DNA from: Dasypus novemcinctus
Taxonomy: Eukaryota; Chordata; Mammalia; Cingulata; Dasypodidae
Assembly (NCBI RefSeq): GCF_030445035.2
Contig: NC_080682.1
Location: 36,190,770-36,254,769 of the forward strand
Length of the DNA: 64,000 bases
Reading direction: 5' to 3'
The position numbers were made by a program, and so were the translations under genes. Shown here one piece after another: positions 25,487-36,768 of the stretch. Position 1 is the first letter of the stretch. Each line of letters begins with the position of its first letter. The notes beneath the pieces were generated by a model. The model did not search any database. It saw only the letters and a list, made by a program, of their open reading frames with translations, and was not told where the DNA came from.

Positions 25487-28400
25487 TATGCATTTAATTA
25501 TTGCTCTCAAATGATCTGGAGTTTATTTTAGTATGAGTTTGAGATATTCTCTTAATTCTGACTAATCACTAATCTGTCAATAATGCAATATCTCCATAAA
25601 GTCAATTATCATTAATGCCAAGATTCTGCTCAGATCTGTGGTAGATATAAGAGAAGGATTTCCTCAACATCTGACAATTGAATTGGAGGGATAACATACA
25701 TCTAGATTTTGATATTAATCATACAAGAAGCACATGTTATTGTAGGTGATAATATTGAATGACTTATGGTTTCAAAAATAATAGTTCCTTGAGGATTAAG
25801 TAACTAGTTAGTTAATGTTTAAATTTTTTTTAAAAAGTGGAATTTTGGTTTTACTTACGTGAATCTCATGTTTCCATGACTTCTGTGGAACTCAGGTATT
25901 CAGTATATTTATCATAGTTTGATCAGATAAGACTATTTCAAAATTAGTAAATGGAAATATCCAAAAACTAATAAATTCATATAATCTCAATAAAACATGA
26001 ATGTTATTACAGTATAACTGAAATAATATGCCATTGTTATAATACCAATTATATTAAACTATAAAGTTTGTGGCAGCTCCAATGATCTCTGGTGAGCATA
26101 AAAGAGAAAATGAGTTAATTACTACTTAAATTAAGTATGTTAGGTTCTTAATGGAAGCTAAAGACAAAGAAAGGATGTCCTTTGCTGTGGGAAAAAGAGC
26201 AAGTAGATGAGAAATGTGAGTAAAAGTTTGTAAGAAGGGGAGAAAGATACATTGCCTAAGATAAGCATAGAGATGACAGAAATAAAAACTAAACTCTTAT
26301 TAAATCAGAAAGTTTTAGGAGACAAAATTTGTGGGAAGATAATGCACTGTCATGGAAATCAGTTCATGTTATATTTTACTGTCTTGCTTTAAGCAAGTAA
26401 AGAGAAGATTTAAGGATATGAAGTTAGGAAAGCAGTAGTTGAAAAAATGAATGCCTTGACTGAGAACAACTCCACTATATGTTTTTAAAATTTTTTTTCA
26501 GCCATTATTTCCTAATATTGCTGAACTACCTTTTATTTTATTTTGGGGTGCATGGATCATCAGTTTTGCTACTTTTTCTACTTCTTAATTTTTAAAAATA
26601 TGTTGATATTTTAATTACTTTAAAAATTCTGTCTGGTCACAAATGTTTGTAACTGGCCCCAAGTATTTTTCCCAGATAAAGAAACATGTACTTCTATTCC
26701 CTACATTCTTATAGTATCTTGAGATTCATTATGTATGTACTGAATTGGAAAAAGGTAATCCTAAATTAGTTATCATTCTTTTTCAGTGATCTTAAATTTT
26801 AAACAGGTTATGCATTTGTTATTTAATTTGTCCTGATAATATTCTAGGAAGGTGAGTGTAGCTATTTGCCTTTTTCTCTTTATGCACATAAATTGACCTG
26901 TGATACATAGTTATGCCCAGAAAAGTTGGTCTAAAACTGGGACAAAATGTTTTTCTGTAGCTTCTCCTTCTAGCATCTACTTAAAAGTTATATAAAACAT
27001 CAATACCAACAATCTATACAAAATGCTTCCCTGAAAAGAGAATTTATTAGCCAGCAGAGATGAAGACCAACTGACATCTTAAGTTCCTGCCCTTATCCCA
27101 AAATCAAGCATTGTGACTATCAATATATAAAACTACACATATAATGGGTAACAATGAAGAAAGGAATGAGCAAAATTCAATGAAGTCAGAGAAGGAACTA
27201 GTAGAGAGAGTGTGAACAGACATCTGGAAAGGTAGAAGAGCCAGAGGATAAGATTCTGAAAGACAGTTACAGTGAAGGTGAGAAAACCATGTTGTCGAAG
27301 ATAAAAAGTTGACAAAGATTTCATCATAGAGTGCAGCTGCTTTCTGCAATCCCCGTCACTATCACTTGCCCCCAATCTAGAGAGGATGTGCCATTGTAAA
27401 TCATGAGCAAGGATCACCATGGGTCTTTATATCCCAAGACAATGGTATAGAAGTGAAGTCCTACCTATACCCTGTCCAAAAACATCGCCACCAACCTTAA
27501 ACTCTTCAAATGAGGGGACTCCTAAGAACAGAAACTTCTGGGTTGTCCTCAACACCAAGGTGAAGTTACCTTCCTCTTCTGTGTCCAGAGAGGCTTTTGA
27601 GAGAAAATGTGCTTTTGCATCGAGTTAAGGGAAGATTTAGGACACCTGGGCCACAATAACGATACAGTTTAGAAATTATCTGTAGAAATTCTAATTTTTT
27701 TAGGGGACAAGCTAATTATATACTCCATCAGATCAGACCTGGATGTGATAGAAAGAAAATATTTTGGACTCGCTGGAAATCTTACCTCTTATGAGATAAG
27801 TTAAGCAAATTGATGGTTCTCAATGAAGTACATTTTCATATCTTCAGCTATATAATTTTCTTAGAAGGTAGCTTACATGAAGGCCACATAACACTTGCAA
27901 ACAATACTTCATTGTGATTTATTGATACCTTCTATCACAAGAGGTTATGGAGAGTGGAAAGTTTATGGAGAAATGGGGCTCTCCCTGTGGCCCAACTTCC
28001 CTGGTTCCTCCCAAGAGGCAACAGATTAGAGAAAACCATGGTTTGTGACATAGGAGGGTGTGAGTGAAAAAATAAAGTGGGAGAGTCTCATTAAGTTTAT
28101 GAAAGCTTGTTTATGAAAGAAACTATTCCTGTGATGTGAGAGAGAAATGCCTCTGAGGTCAGCTGAATTCCCATAAGTTCTCAATTGGAAAAGCATCATT
28201 TTAGTGTTTCTCTTTTTATTGATTGGAATATTTATAGTAATTCCCACAAAAAAGTTTAAAATTTCCTAAGTAAAATTTCAGGCTCAGTATCTCCTCAGAA
28301 ACCCTTACTTCCAATCCAGTCCTGAAGGATTGTCCAATGAGTACTCAGCTCAGACAATTCAAGGGCAAAAGCAAACCATGGCGGCAATTAGTTAAACTTC

Positions 28401-30149
28401 AATTCACTCTGAATTGCAGACTAGGAAATACCATATCCTTCTTCATATAATTTGTTTAAGCTCATATTGCTAGAGCAGGGGCTTTTAAACTTTTTTGTTC
28501 CATACACACCTTTGCCAATCAGGTGAAATGAATACTGCTATAATTTATTATTGCATACATTTGTAAGTGAAAAAAATGTTAGATTTCAATTACAGATCAG
28601 AGACAATGAGGACAATAAGTTGATGTTTTTCAATTCAAGTTCATGGACCCCCTAGAAATTTTTCTTAATGTCTTTAATTTTCAATTTCCCTTTAAAAAAA
28701 TACCTTGCAATGATAATTATTTACTTATTTTAGCATTATTAATATTATCATTCATATCTTATTCTTTCTATAATTTGTATCAGTGTAGAAAGGATGATAG
28801 GTGAGTGAAATAAATGATAAAAGAATTATTGAATAATCATCTTTTATATATTATTTAATTTTTAAAGATATATCTGAGGGTATGTGCTCTTCTACAATAA
28901 GGGAAGAAAGTTTGAGTTATGATTTTGTTTGTGTTTGTAAGTTATTAAAGATAAGAGAGGTCGCATTATGAAATTACTTTCCTAAATGGGAGAACAAATT
29001 ATTACCCCCAGGTTTAACTATAGAATTTAACTGCTTGGCAAGACACTTCTGCAAGGTACCTTTGATTAGGATAAATTGAAAGGCTGTGTTGAGGATGGTG
29101 ACTGAACGATAGAGACAAGGATATGGGATATAGGATATTGGAGAATGGCATGAATAAACTGCACCAAGCTGAAGGGCTTAATGGCAACCAACAGACCCAT
29201 GTGCACAGAGAAACATCTTCAATAAAATCATGCCCCAACACCTACCTATTCTTTATTTAAAGAATCTTGAGGTACATTTTCTGCAATTTACTTAAAGGCT
29301 CAGAGCTTCAGCTTCCTTATTAATGACATGTGCATAAGAAAACTTAGTTTTCAAAATTATTTATAAAGATGGAAAGAGAAAATATATGAAAGGAAGGTTT
29401 CGCTGGCTCAGAGGAAGTACAGAAGAAATGTTTGTATTTAATCTTCCTTAAATATGTGGAACTGAGGAAAAGGAAAAAACTTCGCTGAAGCTCACACAGC
29501 TAATTAGGAACACAACTGAGCTTAAAATCCAAAAATCTTAAAGACAAGTCTAGAACACTTACTTTTAATAAAATAGGATGCTAGTGCTGAAAGCTTCCTT
29601 AGGCTGGGAAATAAGAACATTCAATGAATGAGCCCTTGCATCAAACTTCACAGTCAAAAGATCCTAAACAAATTCCCAGTTCTGAGGAAATGATCAAGCT
29701 TCCCACTTCTGATGTGAAAATTTTGCAGAGAGGAATTCCAAAGGTTATCAATTAATATCTTCTGGGGAAGCAACTAGATCAATGATTCTTTGCAATTTCT
29801 TCAAGCTCTGAGGTGAACTACCCATGAGTTCTCATTTAATAATCATTTTAGACCAAATGACTAGACTATCTAACTGGATTCCAGGTTTTGAGAGAGCTAT
29901 GCTCGAGTTTTATTTAGACCATTATCTGTGACCACTGAAGCACAGTAAATGTAGAAACAGAAACAGATGAAAAATGAAGTTTATGTTATTTGGGGTTTTG
30001 ATCCACTTCTATCTTATGTGTAATCATGGGATAATTTAGTAACCTACTTGAAAAAACTGTCCAATAAAGCTGTTGTCACTGACATGAGATTTCCAAAGAA
30101 TAATTAAGAAATTCTGACCTAATTCACTTAGAAATAAGATTAGTGGACA
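25487..30149. other. Intergenic DNA, duplicated spacer
   Basis: No gene was seen. It contains the blocks 26200-26440, 27090-28250 and 29740-29940, colinear with unit A. The short open frames at 27104-27420 lie in the duplicated block but are not conserved as frames in the other copy. Confidence 0.55.
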
Positions 30150-30440
30150 TATAAATATACATGGACCAAAAAATATGACAACCACAATAAAGTGGGAGGT
30201 GCAGATGGAGAGATTTTATTTTTCTTTTCTTATGTACTGTTGTGTGTCTGAGAGCATAAAATAACTACATAGAAGATCAACAGGATTAAAATACACTTAA
30301 TATGTATGACCCCAGTATTGGACACTACAAGCAAATTTATCACATTAGCTGTAAGTTTCAACAAGGGCTGCTAGTTACAAAAATAGTGATTAAAGTCACT
30401 GTAGCCACAGAAGAGCAATCTCAAAGCCAGGATAAGATGT
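30150..30440 (-). pseudogene. Olfactory receptor pseudogene 3, 3' part (EC2 to TM6)
   Basis: It aligns by eye with 23755-24050 of the intact OR. The 'aagtgggaggtgcag' block encodes the conserved STCTSH region, and 'ccacagaagagcaat' the LPFCGPN region. Multiple indels destroy the frame. The 5' continuation lies 1.9 kb away at 32341-32475 because a repeat was inserted between them. Confidence 0.8.
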
Positions 30441-32340
30441 GCTGGAGGTCATCCCCACAATGGCTAACAAAATATTAAACTTCCATTTTGGGGAAATCCT
30501 GCTACTTTCTCAAATAAAATGGCAAAATATCCCCAGAATATATAAGTCATCCCTAATAAAAGAAAACATACTCAATATTCATTCTGTTTTTTAAAATTTA
30601 TTTTATTTCTCTCCCCTTCCACCCCACCCCAGTTGTCTGTTCCCTGTGTCCATTTGCTGTGTGTTCTTCTTTGACTGTTTCTGTTGTTGTAGAGGCATGG
30701 GAATCTATGTTTCTTTCTGTTGCGTCATCTTGTTGTGTCAGCTCTCCGTGTGTGCGGCACCATTCCTGGGCAGGCTGAACTTTCTTTCGTGCTGGGCGGC
30801 TCTCCTTATGGGGGGCACTCCTTGTGCATGGGACTCACCTACACAGGGGCAACACCTGCGTGGCACGGCACTCCTTGCACGCATCAGCACTGTGCGTGGG
30901 CCAGCTCCACATGGGTCAAGGAGGCCCGGGGTTTGAACCGTGGACCTCCCATGTGGTAGATGGACGCCCTATCCATTGGGCCAAGTCCGCTTCCCTCAAT
31001 ATCCATTCTTGTATTTATTAATGTTATCCTGTAAAAATGAAACTTAGTCCAGTTATAATCAATGCCTAAGAGTTACTTCCTAAAAAACTTGTTACTCAAA
31101 TGTGGCTTCTAACTAAGCCAAACTCAGCAAATAAATTCTACCTTGCTCCAGACATAGGACGTGACTCCTAGGGATGAAGAATTTTTACAAAGTGTTAATC
31201 AGTGATATGTTTGAAAAAAGGTCTTGGCCAAAAGGGGAAACATTAAATAAAAAATAGTTTTTATGGCTAAGAGATCTCAAAATGAGTTGGAATTCATTCC
31301 AGAGGTTATGCTTATTCAAATCTCAGGACGATTTCACTATCTGCCACAATAAATAAATCCTCAAACAAAAGTTGCTCCTGTAGGCACTAGGGTCATCTGG
31401 ACACCACAGGCAAGGTATACAGCTTCATGAAATCAGTACCCTCTTATTGGGTCTTGATTTGGAATATAAGATAATCTATTTCCTCAATAGAGCATATCTA
31501 TACTCATTCATAAATCCCTAATTCTTGATTTTTCTACTTTTTAAAATTTGAATCTACAATTTTCAATATACCTGTTAAAAATATCTTGCAGACTTAAATG
31601 TTCAGATTGTTCATATGCTGGTTGAGCCTGAATCCCAGCAGGCTAGTGGCCAACTCCTACTTTCCAGTTCTTTGGACCTGCCCTGGACAAGTAGCAAAAT
31701 GATTATGATGGTCAAGTCCTATCCCAAAAAACAAGTAGCGTCTACAACTGCAAACAAAACATTTCCTTCCACCTGCCCCAGAATAAGTTCTGTTTCAATC
31801 TCAGGAATTCAGAGTGGACATCATCCCTAATCTCTAAATATTGAAGAATGAGCTAACATAAGGGGGAGTGTAACCACAGATCAAGTGTATTCATTTTAAT
31901 TGTTTTTAACATCTTGTGTTAATATAAGAACTTGTAACATTCATAAAAATATAACATTTGCCATGGGTTCAGAAGGGAGGGAAGGGATGGATAAGAAGAG
32001 CACAGGGCATATTTAGGGAGCTGAAACTCTTCTGTATGATACTGGAATGATGGACACATGATATTAAACATTTAACAAAATCTGTAAAACTGTACAGCAC
32101 AAAGTAAACCATAATTAAATTATAGACTTTGATTAATAGCAATGTTTCAGTATCAGTTCATCAATTGTAACAAGTGGACCACAATAATGTAAGATGTTAG
32201 TAACAGGGGGAACTATGTGTGCGTGTTTGTGTGAGAAGGGGTATATGGGAACTCCCTATACTTTTGGTGTATTTTTATGTAAATCTAAAATTTCTCTAAA
32301 ATTAAAGGTTAATATTAGTTTTTGAAAATATAGTTTGGAT
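30441..32340 (+). mobile_element. 1.9 kb interspersed repeat splitting OR pseudogene 3
   Basis: The repeat runs on the plus strand and ends in the LINE-1-like tail (about 32050-32310). Its body is homologous to 62900-64000. Shared phrases include 'ggggaaatc' then 'ccac/ctac', 'tgctcaaatgtggc' and 'atatggctaag'/'tatggctaag'. It carries a DAS SINE at 30586-30994. It is probably a LINE-1 copy retaining a long 3' UTR; no coding frame remains. The OR gene resumes at 32341. Confidence 0.6.
30586..30994 (-). mobile_element. DAS-type SINE, copy 2
   Basis: It has the same structure as copy 1: head GGGAAGCGGACTTGGCCCAA on the minus strand, B box GGTTCAAACCC and an A-rich tail. The target duplication CTCAATAT(T/C)CATTCT lies at 30571-30585 and 30995-31009 with one mismatch. 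It is nested within the 1.9 kb repeat. Confidence 0.92.
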
Positions 32341-32475
32341 CAAGATCCTAACACAGAAATACTCAAGGACCCAGACATGGTCAGCTTATGATGGTTATGT
32401 TCTCATGGGCTTATGGATGGCCACATGATAATAAAGGTCATAAGGATGAGCATAACCTCATCACACCTTAATCAT
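32341..32475 (-). pseudogene. Olfactory receptor pseudogene 3, 5' part (TM3 to TM4)
   Basis: The minus strand encodes remnants of the MAYDRY-AICKPL region ('atcatgtggccatccataag') and TM4 ('gttaggatcttg'). It joins in order to the 30440 end of the 3' part. It breaks off at about 32475, where LINE-1-like sequence starts. Confidence 0.75.
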
Positions 32476-33690
32476 TTTTTGTGTTTTTTACATTCTTTTT
32501 TCTAAAATTTTAAAAGACGATTTAGGTTACATAAATGTTACTTTGAAAAAATAGGGGATTCCCATATTCCTCACCTATTAGTGTGGTTCATTTGTTACAA
32601 CTGATGAACACATATTAATGTAGTGTTACTAACCATGTTCTATAGTTTGCATTATGGTTTACACTTTGCATTGCACAATTTAATAGGTTTTTAAGAAATG
32701 TATAATGGCCTGTGTCCATCATTAAATGTTATGCAGAAAAATCTCAAGGTCCCAAAAATGCCCCATGTTAACCCTATTGCCCCCTCTCCCACCCATCAGA
32801 CTTCTGGCAACTATTGCCTTTATATCAATGTTACCAGTTCTACCATTACTAGAATAAGAATAAGTTTATTTTAGTTCATAGTTGCATTCTCACCTTATGT
32901 GTCTTCATGCCTCAATTTTAAGGATATTGGATGGTGATACCTATTCTGCTTCCCATTGAGAGGGGCCTTCAATCCCATGAGGCAGATGAGTAGAACTGTC
33001 TTGCATGAAGTTGTACATATTCACTGTTTTGTGGGATGGTCACTGTCCATTATATCCTTTTCTTAGTTGTCCTTGGTGAGTCCAATTAACTGGAGAGTAG
33101 GTGTTGGCTACAAATCTGCTGAGGTTCAGGGCTCAACTGGCATTACAAACAGCCAGAAGATTGAACTCACTGGGACATATATTTAATGGGTATAGTGCAA
33201 ATTATAGGTTCAAATAAAAGGGGTAAGAACCATGTGTTGGAAAATTATAGAAGAGTCCAATTCTGATACCTTGGGGATAAGTTTATCATATATTCCAAAG
33301 TTAGGCCCACTGACAGGGTGCTGAAATCCTGGGGTTGTCTACCCTGTCTATGGTGTTCAGATGTATCTAAAGCCCTTAGGAACACCCCTACTTAAGGCAC
33401 TGTTGACTGCAGCAGTCAACGAGATCCTCCCAAGATGGCCATGAGCATTACCTCTGGAATGACATGCCAACTCACTTTGAAATCTCATATCCATAAAAAA
33501 TCACTTGTACTTAATATTTCCCCTTTGGTCAAGATCATTTCCCAGTTAGTGCTCAGTAATAATCAATTGGTGGCAGGGAGTTTCATACTTGGGAGTAATG
33601 TCCCTTGCAGGGGGAAAGATAATGTTATATACTGAGTTTGGTTTAAAGAAAGACCACACTAATGCAGCAAAGATGATTTCAAGAGTAAAC
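32476..33690 (-). mobile_element. LINE-1-like 3' UTR sequence, minus strand
   Basis: The plus strand reads 'aataggggattcccatatt', 'ttacaactgatgaac' and 'attatggtttacactttg', which is the reverse complement of the LINE-1 tail seen at 32100-32300. No open frame was seen. It abuts the OR remnant and lies just upstream of provirus 1. Confidence 0.6.
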
Positions 33691-33963
33691 TCTTAGGCAA
33701 TATATAATACTAGACTAAGTTTCAATTTCACAAAAACAAGGTTTTGTGAGTACAGGTTTATGAGTACAAATGTCAATATCAGGTGCTGCTAGGCACTGCC
33801 CACATAATATAGGGATTCTTGCCCATGCATTAGAGAATGTAACAAAACGTCCCAGGATAGGAATTCAATAGTTATTTTGTGGGTTACCACACAATGAAAC
33901 AACACCCCATACCAAATTGAACACATTCATATTCCATAGGGGTATGCCTCAAGTGCACTGTTC

Positions 33964-33969
33964 CTCACA
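33964..33969. repeat. Target-site duplication of provirus 1 (left), CTCACA
   Basis: It is identical to 39229-39234. Six bases is the usual length for betaretroviral integration. Confidence 0.9.
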
Positions 33970-34418
33970 TGTTGGCCAAAATGGCCTCCAGCACTAAGCA
34001 GCTCCTTTCCTGTGGCCGATTCCCACATGCGCCAGCCTGAATTCTGCCTCTTCCCTCAGCAACAGAGGGCTGCCAGCCAATCCTGTGCACCAACCTGACG
34101 TCTGCCTCTTCCTTTAACAACAGAAAGCTACCAGCCAATCTAAAATGTGCTGTCCCATTCACCAATCCATTCATAAGATGCTGCTCAAACCCAGCCTATC
34201 CGCGTTTGCCACCTCTCCCCCCATCCCCACCATAACCCATATAAGCCAATGTACTCCCTCAATAAACCAGACTTGCCCCATGAGCCTACGTCTCCAGAGC
34301 GGTTACTGTTTGTTTTGTGCTCTGCTGTCCTTACCTCGCAAGGCCGCCATCCCGCATCTTCCCCCCACCGCACAGATGGGGCTGGAGAGAGTAGCGGATA
34401 CTGGCAGCGATGCCGACA
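33970..34418 (+). repeat. 5' LTR of provirus 1
   Basis: It is 449 bp, from TGTTGG to GACA. It contains CCAATC motifs, a TATA-like ATATAAG at 34239-34245 and AATAAA at 34261-34266. The close TATA-to-AATAAA spacing implies a short R region, as in many betaretroviruses. Confidence 0.92.
34239..34266 (+). promoter_or_regulatory. Provirus 1 LTR TATA-like box and AATAAA
   Basis: ATATAAG at 34239-34245 and AATAAA at 34261-34266. In the 3' LTR the TATA-like box is changed (ATGTAAG) while AATAAA is kept (39071-39076). Confidence 0.7.
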
Positions 34419-34420
34419 AC

Positions 34421-34438
34421 TGATGCCCAAACAGGGAC
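34421..34438 (+). promoter_or_regulatory. Primer-binding site, tRNA-Lys type
   Basis: TGATGCCCAAACAGGGAC lies two bases after the LTR. It matches the complement of the tRNA-Lys(3) 3' end except at about three positions. This places the replication machinery in the lysine-primed (class II) retroviruses. Confidence 0.8.
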
Positions 34439-34483
34439 CCCCCTCGCTAGCCACCAGTCGGATCCGCATCTATCCTCTCTGCA

Positions 34484-34493
34484 TTGGTAAGTG
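34484..34493 (+). promoter_or_regulatory. Candidate major splice donor
   Basis: TTG|GTAAGTG with the cut after 34486, a near-consensus donor between the primer site and the gag start. It would serve the spliced env RNA together with the acceptor at 36624. Confidence 0.6.
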
Positions 34494-34502
34494 AAGCTCA
34501 GT

Positions 34503-35439
34503 ATGGGGAATCTCTCCTCTTCTGAGAATGCACACAAGTGCACGTTAAAATTACTGACAAAGAGCTTTCTCAGTACCGGGATTTAGTTGTCCGTTTTAAT
34601 CCATGGCTAACCACTGCCACTTTGTGGGACCCTGCCACATGGACTAAGCTCATCTCCCGGGTGCAGTCAGCTGAACAACGTGAAGGCAGGACCTTCCCCC
34701 TGATGCCCGCACTCCAGGCCATCCATGCCTGCCTCGCTAGTCCCTCCTCCGGCGAAGTTTCCACCTCCCCCCCTCATAACCTTTCCTAATTTACCCCCTC
34801 CCCCACAACGATCTCCTCCTGACCCTCCCCCTCTGCTCCCCTCCACCACTCCTAGTCTCCCTCCCCTGCTCTATCCTGCCCTCCCGGAGTGCAGCAAACC
34901 TTTCACCAATCCCTTCTCCAGCCCTCCACCCAAACGATTAGAGCCCGCCTCCCGCAAACCCAATTGCGAGCTGCTCACCTCCGCTCTGAGTCCCTCGGTT
35001 GGTCCTGTTGCAACTCAGCCCCCGAATCTGCCCTTACCCCCCTCCACCTCCTCCCCCATTTCTGTTTCTCTTCCTCCCATCCAGACAAATCCTCTCCACC
35101 CCCCCTCTTCCTCCTAACTTTGCTCCTCCCCCACTCGGTACTCCCTTCTATTCCGTCCCCCTGGCAAGCATTTCTGCTTCTCCTTTTTATCCCTTTCCCT
35201 TCTCCCTTCACCAGCTGTCTCTGTATCTGGTCCACTACCCCTCTGATAACAGCCCAGTCTTTTGGGCCCCCTGGGACAATAAAACCGTCCAAAATTTAAG
35301 GAAAGCAGTCCTTAACAGCCCAAATGCTCAAATGCTACTGGAAAACATGGGGCACGCACATAATACACCCAATGGTTGAAAAAACCTCTGGTGCGCCATC
35401 CTCCCTCCTGGTGACTTCATTACTTGGCTCACCCTTTAC
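34503..35439 (+). pseudogene. gag: gag remnant of provirus 1 (MA, proline-rich, start of CA)
   Basis: An ATG at 34503 begins MGNLSSSSEN, with glycine 2 positioned as for a myristoylated matrix protein. A frameshift follows, and the matrix part continues in another frame (VVRFNPWL, 34538-34789). A strongly proline-rich region (34725-35117) and the start of capsid (NLRKAV, then LPPGDFITW near 35400) lie in further frames. Provirus 2 has a matching FNPWL in matrix and LPYDWI in capsid. The capsid reading frame is cut at about 35437, where it joins RNase H, so nucleocapsid and protease are missing. Confidence 0.8.
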
Positions 35440-36589
35440 ACTGACGGGGCTAATACTCAGGGCACACAAAATATTCAAAATAACCTCCCCTTCACATGGT
35501 TGCAATCCACCCCCATTAACATTTTTACTGACAGCACATATGCAGCAAATACTATTCACTCACTGCCTTATGCGATCTTAAAGACCAAACCCAGTCTTCT
35601 GATAGATGACTGTCTCCAGACTCTGCAGTCTCTTCTTGAAAACCGTTTTCACCCCTGGTTTATCCAACACATTCAATCCCACACAGGACTTCCAGGAGCC
35701 CTTGCCGAAGGAAATGCTCTTGCGAATTCCTCTTTAACCATCTCAGTTCTCTCAACCTCATTAGATCAGGGGAGAACCTTACACTCTAAATTTCACATGT
35801 CAGTCAGTTCCCTTCACCATCTTTTTCCTGATCTTACACAGGCCCAATGTAAACACCTCACTTGCACTTGCAAGCATTGTGGCCCCCTACTTCCCATAGG
35901 CCCTCTCCAGCCCCAGGGAGTCAATCCCTGAGGCCTTCACCCAAATACTCTCTGGCAAATGGATATCACCCATGTGCCTTCGTTTGGGTGCCTTAAATTT
36001 GTTCATGTCATCATAGACACAACTCCAGGTTTCTTTTTGCTACTGCACTCACTGGAGAAAGAGTAAAAAATGTTTTCACTGCCTGTCTACAGGCCTTTAA
36101 TCAAATAGGTATTCCATGGACCCTGAAAACAGATAATGGACCTTGTTTTCAGTCCAAAACCTTCAAAAAATTTTGTCTTGATTAGAACATTCAACATAAA
36201 ACAGGAATACCTTATAACCCTCAGGGACAAGCTCTAGTTGAGCCATCCAATGCGCTCCTCAAAACTACCATCAAAACCTAATGGGAGAGTTCCCTCGTGA
36301 TACCCCCCAGGACCTGCTTAACAAAGCTTTAGTCACCATCAATTTCCTCACCTTTGATAATCACCACACTACCACTGCAATTCGTCACTGGGGAGGTCTA
36401 AGATCTGCCCCCATGCCAATTCCCCTCATCATGTGGAAAGACCCTCTCACCAACATGTGGAAGGGCCCCCATGCCCTCTTAATCCAAGAGACGAGGGTAT
36501 GCTTGTATCTTTCCAGAGAATACAGAGTATCCGTTGTGGATCCCCAGTCATCTCGTGAAACCTGCAACTGTGTCAACAGACAACCCTGA
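35437..36589 (+). pseudogene. pol: pol remnant of provirus 1 (RNase H and integrase)
   Basis: It begins inside RNase H (LYTDGANTQG, then NIFTDSTYAA and AEGNAL). It runs into integrase: an HHCC zinc site ending CKHC, the first catalytic Asp in WQMDITHV, the second in LKTDNGPC, and a glutamate in QALVEPSN. The C-terminal domain has MWKDPLTNMWKGP. A TGA at 35929-35931 right after LQPQGVNP, further stops after 36000 and frameshifts near 36010 and 36180 disable it. The frame stops at TGA 36587-36589. Reverse transcriptase is absent because of the internal deletion. Confidence 0.88.
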
Positions 36590-36768
36590 TGAAAGCCTGC
36601 AGTAATAATAGTCTCCTTTTACAGGGTGCAGTGGTTTTCATCATCATCCTTCTCCTGATCAGCATCACTCATGCGGATTGGACAAAGGTTCAACAAGGTC
36701 TCTTCATCCTTATCACTCTCCTCTACATTGGTATTCTTATTCTAGTAATATGCTTCCTTTTTTCTTAG
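36589..36768 (+). other. 59-codon hydrophobic ORF overlapping the pol stop and env start
   Basis: An ATG at 36589 overlaps the pol stop codon as TGATG. The 59-residue product has two hydrophobic stretches (about residues 13-27 and 38-58) separated by a short polar part (HADWTKVQQG). It ends at TAG 36766-36768, overlapping the env start at 36750. I recognise no family. A good splice acceptor (36624) lies inside it, downstream of its ATG, so the spliced env RNA would lack this start. It may be a chance frame or a small accessory ORF. Confidence 0.3.
36611..36624 (+). promoter_or_regulatory. Candidate env splice acceptor
   Basis: GTCTCCTTTTACAG|GG has a short pyrimidine tract and AG at 36623-36624, 126 bases before the env ATG. 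Confidence 0.55.

Noticed and set aside
25122..25514. Open frames within DAS SINE copies (also 30646-31021 and 61184-61609)
   Set aside because: They are translations of SINE sequence that recur at all three SINEs with shifts; not genes.
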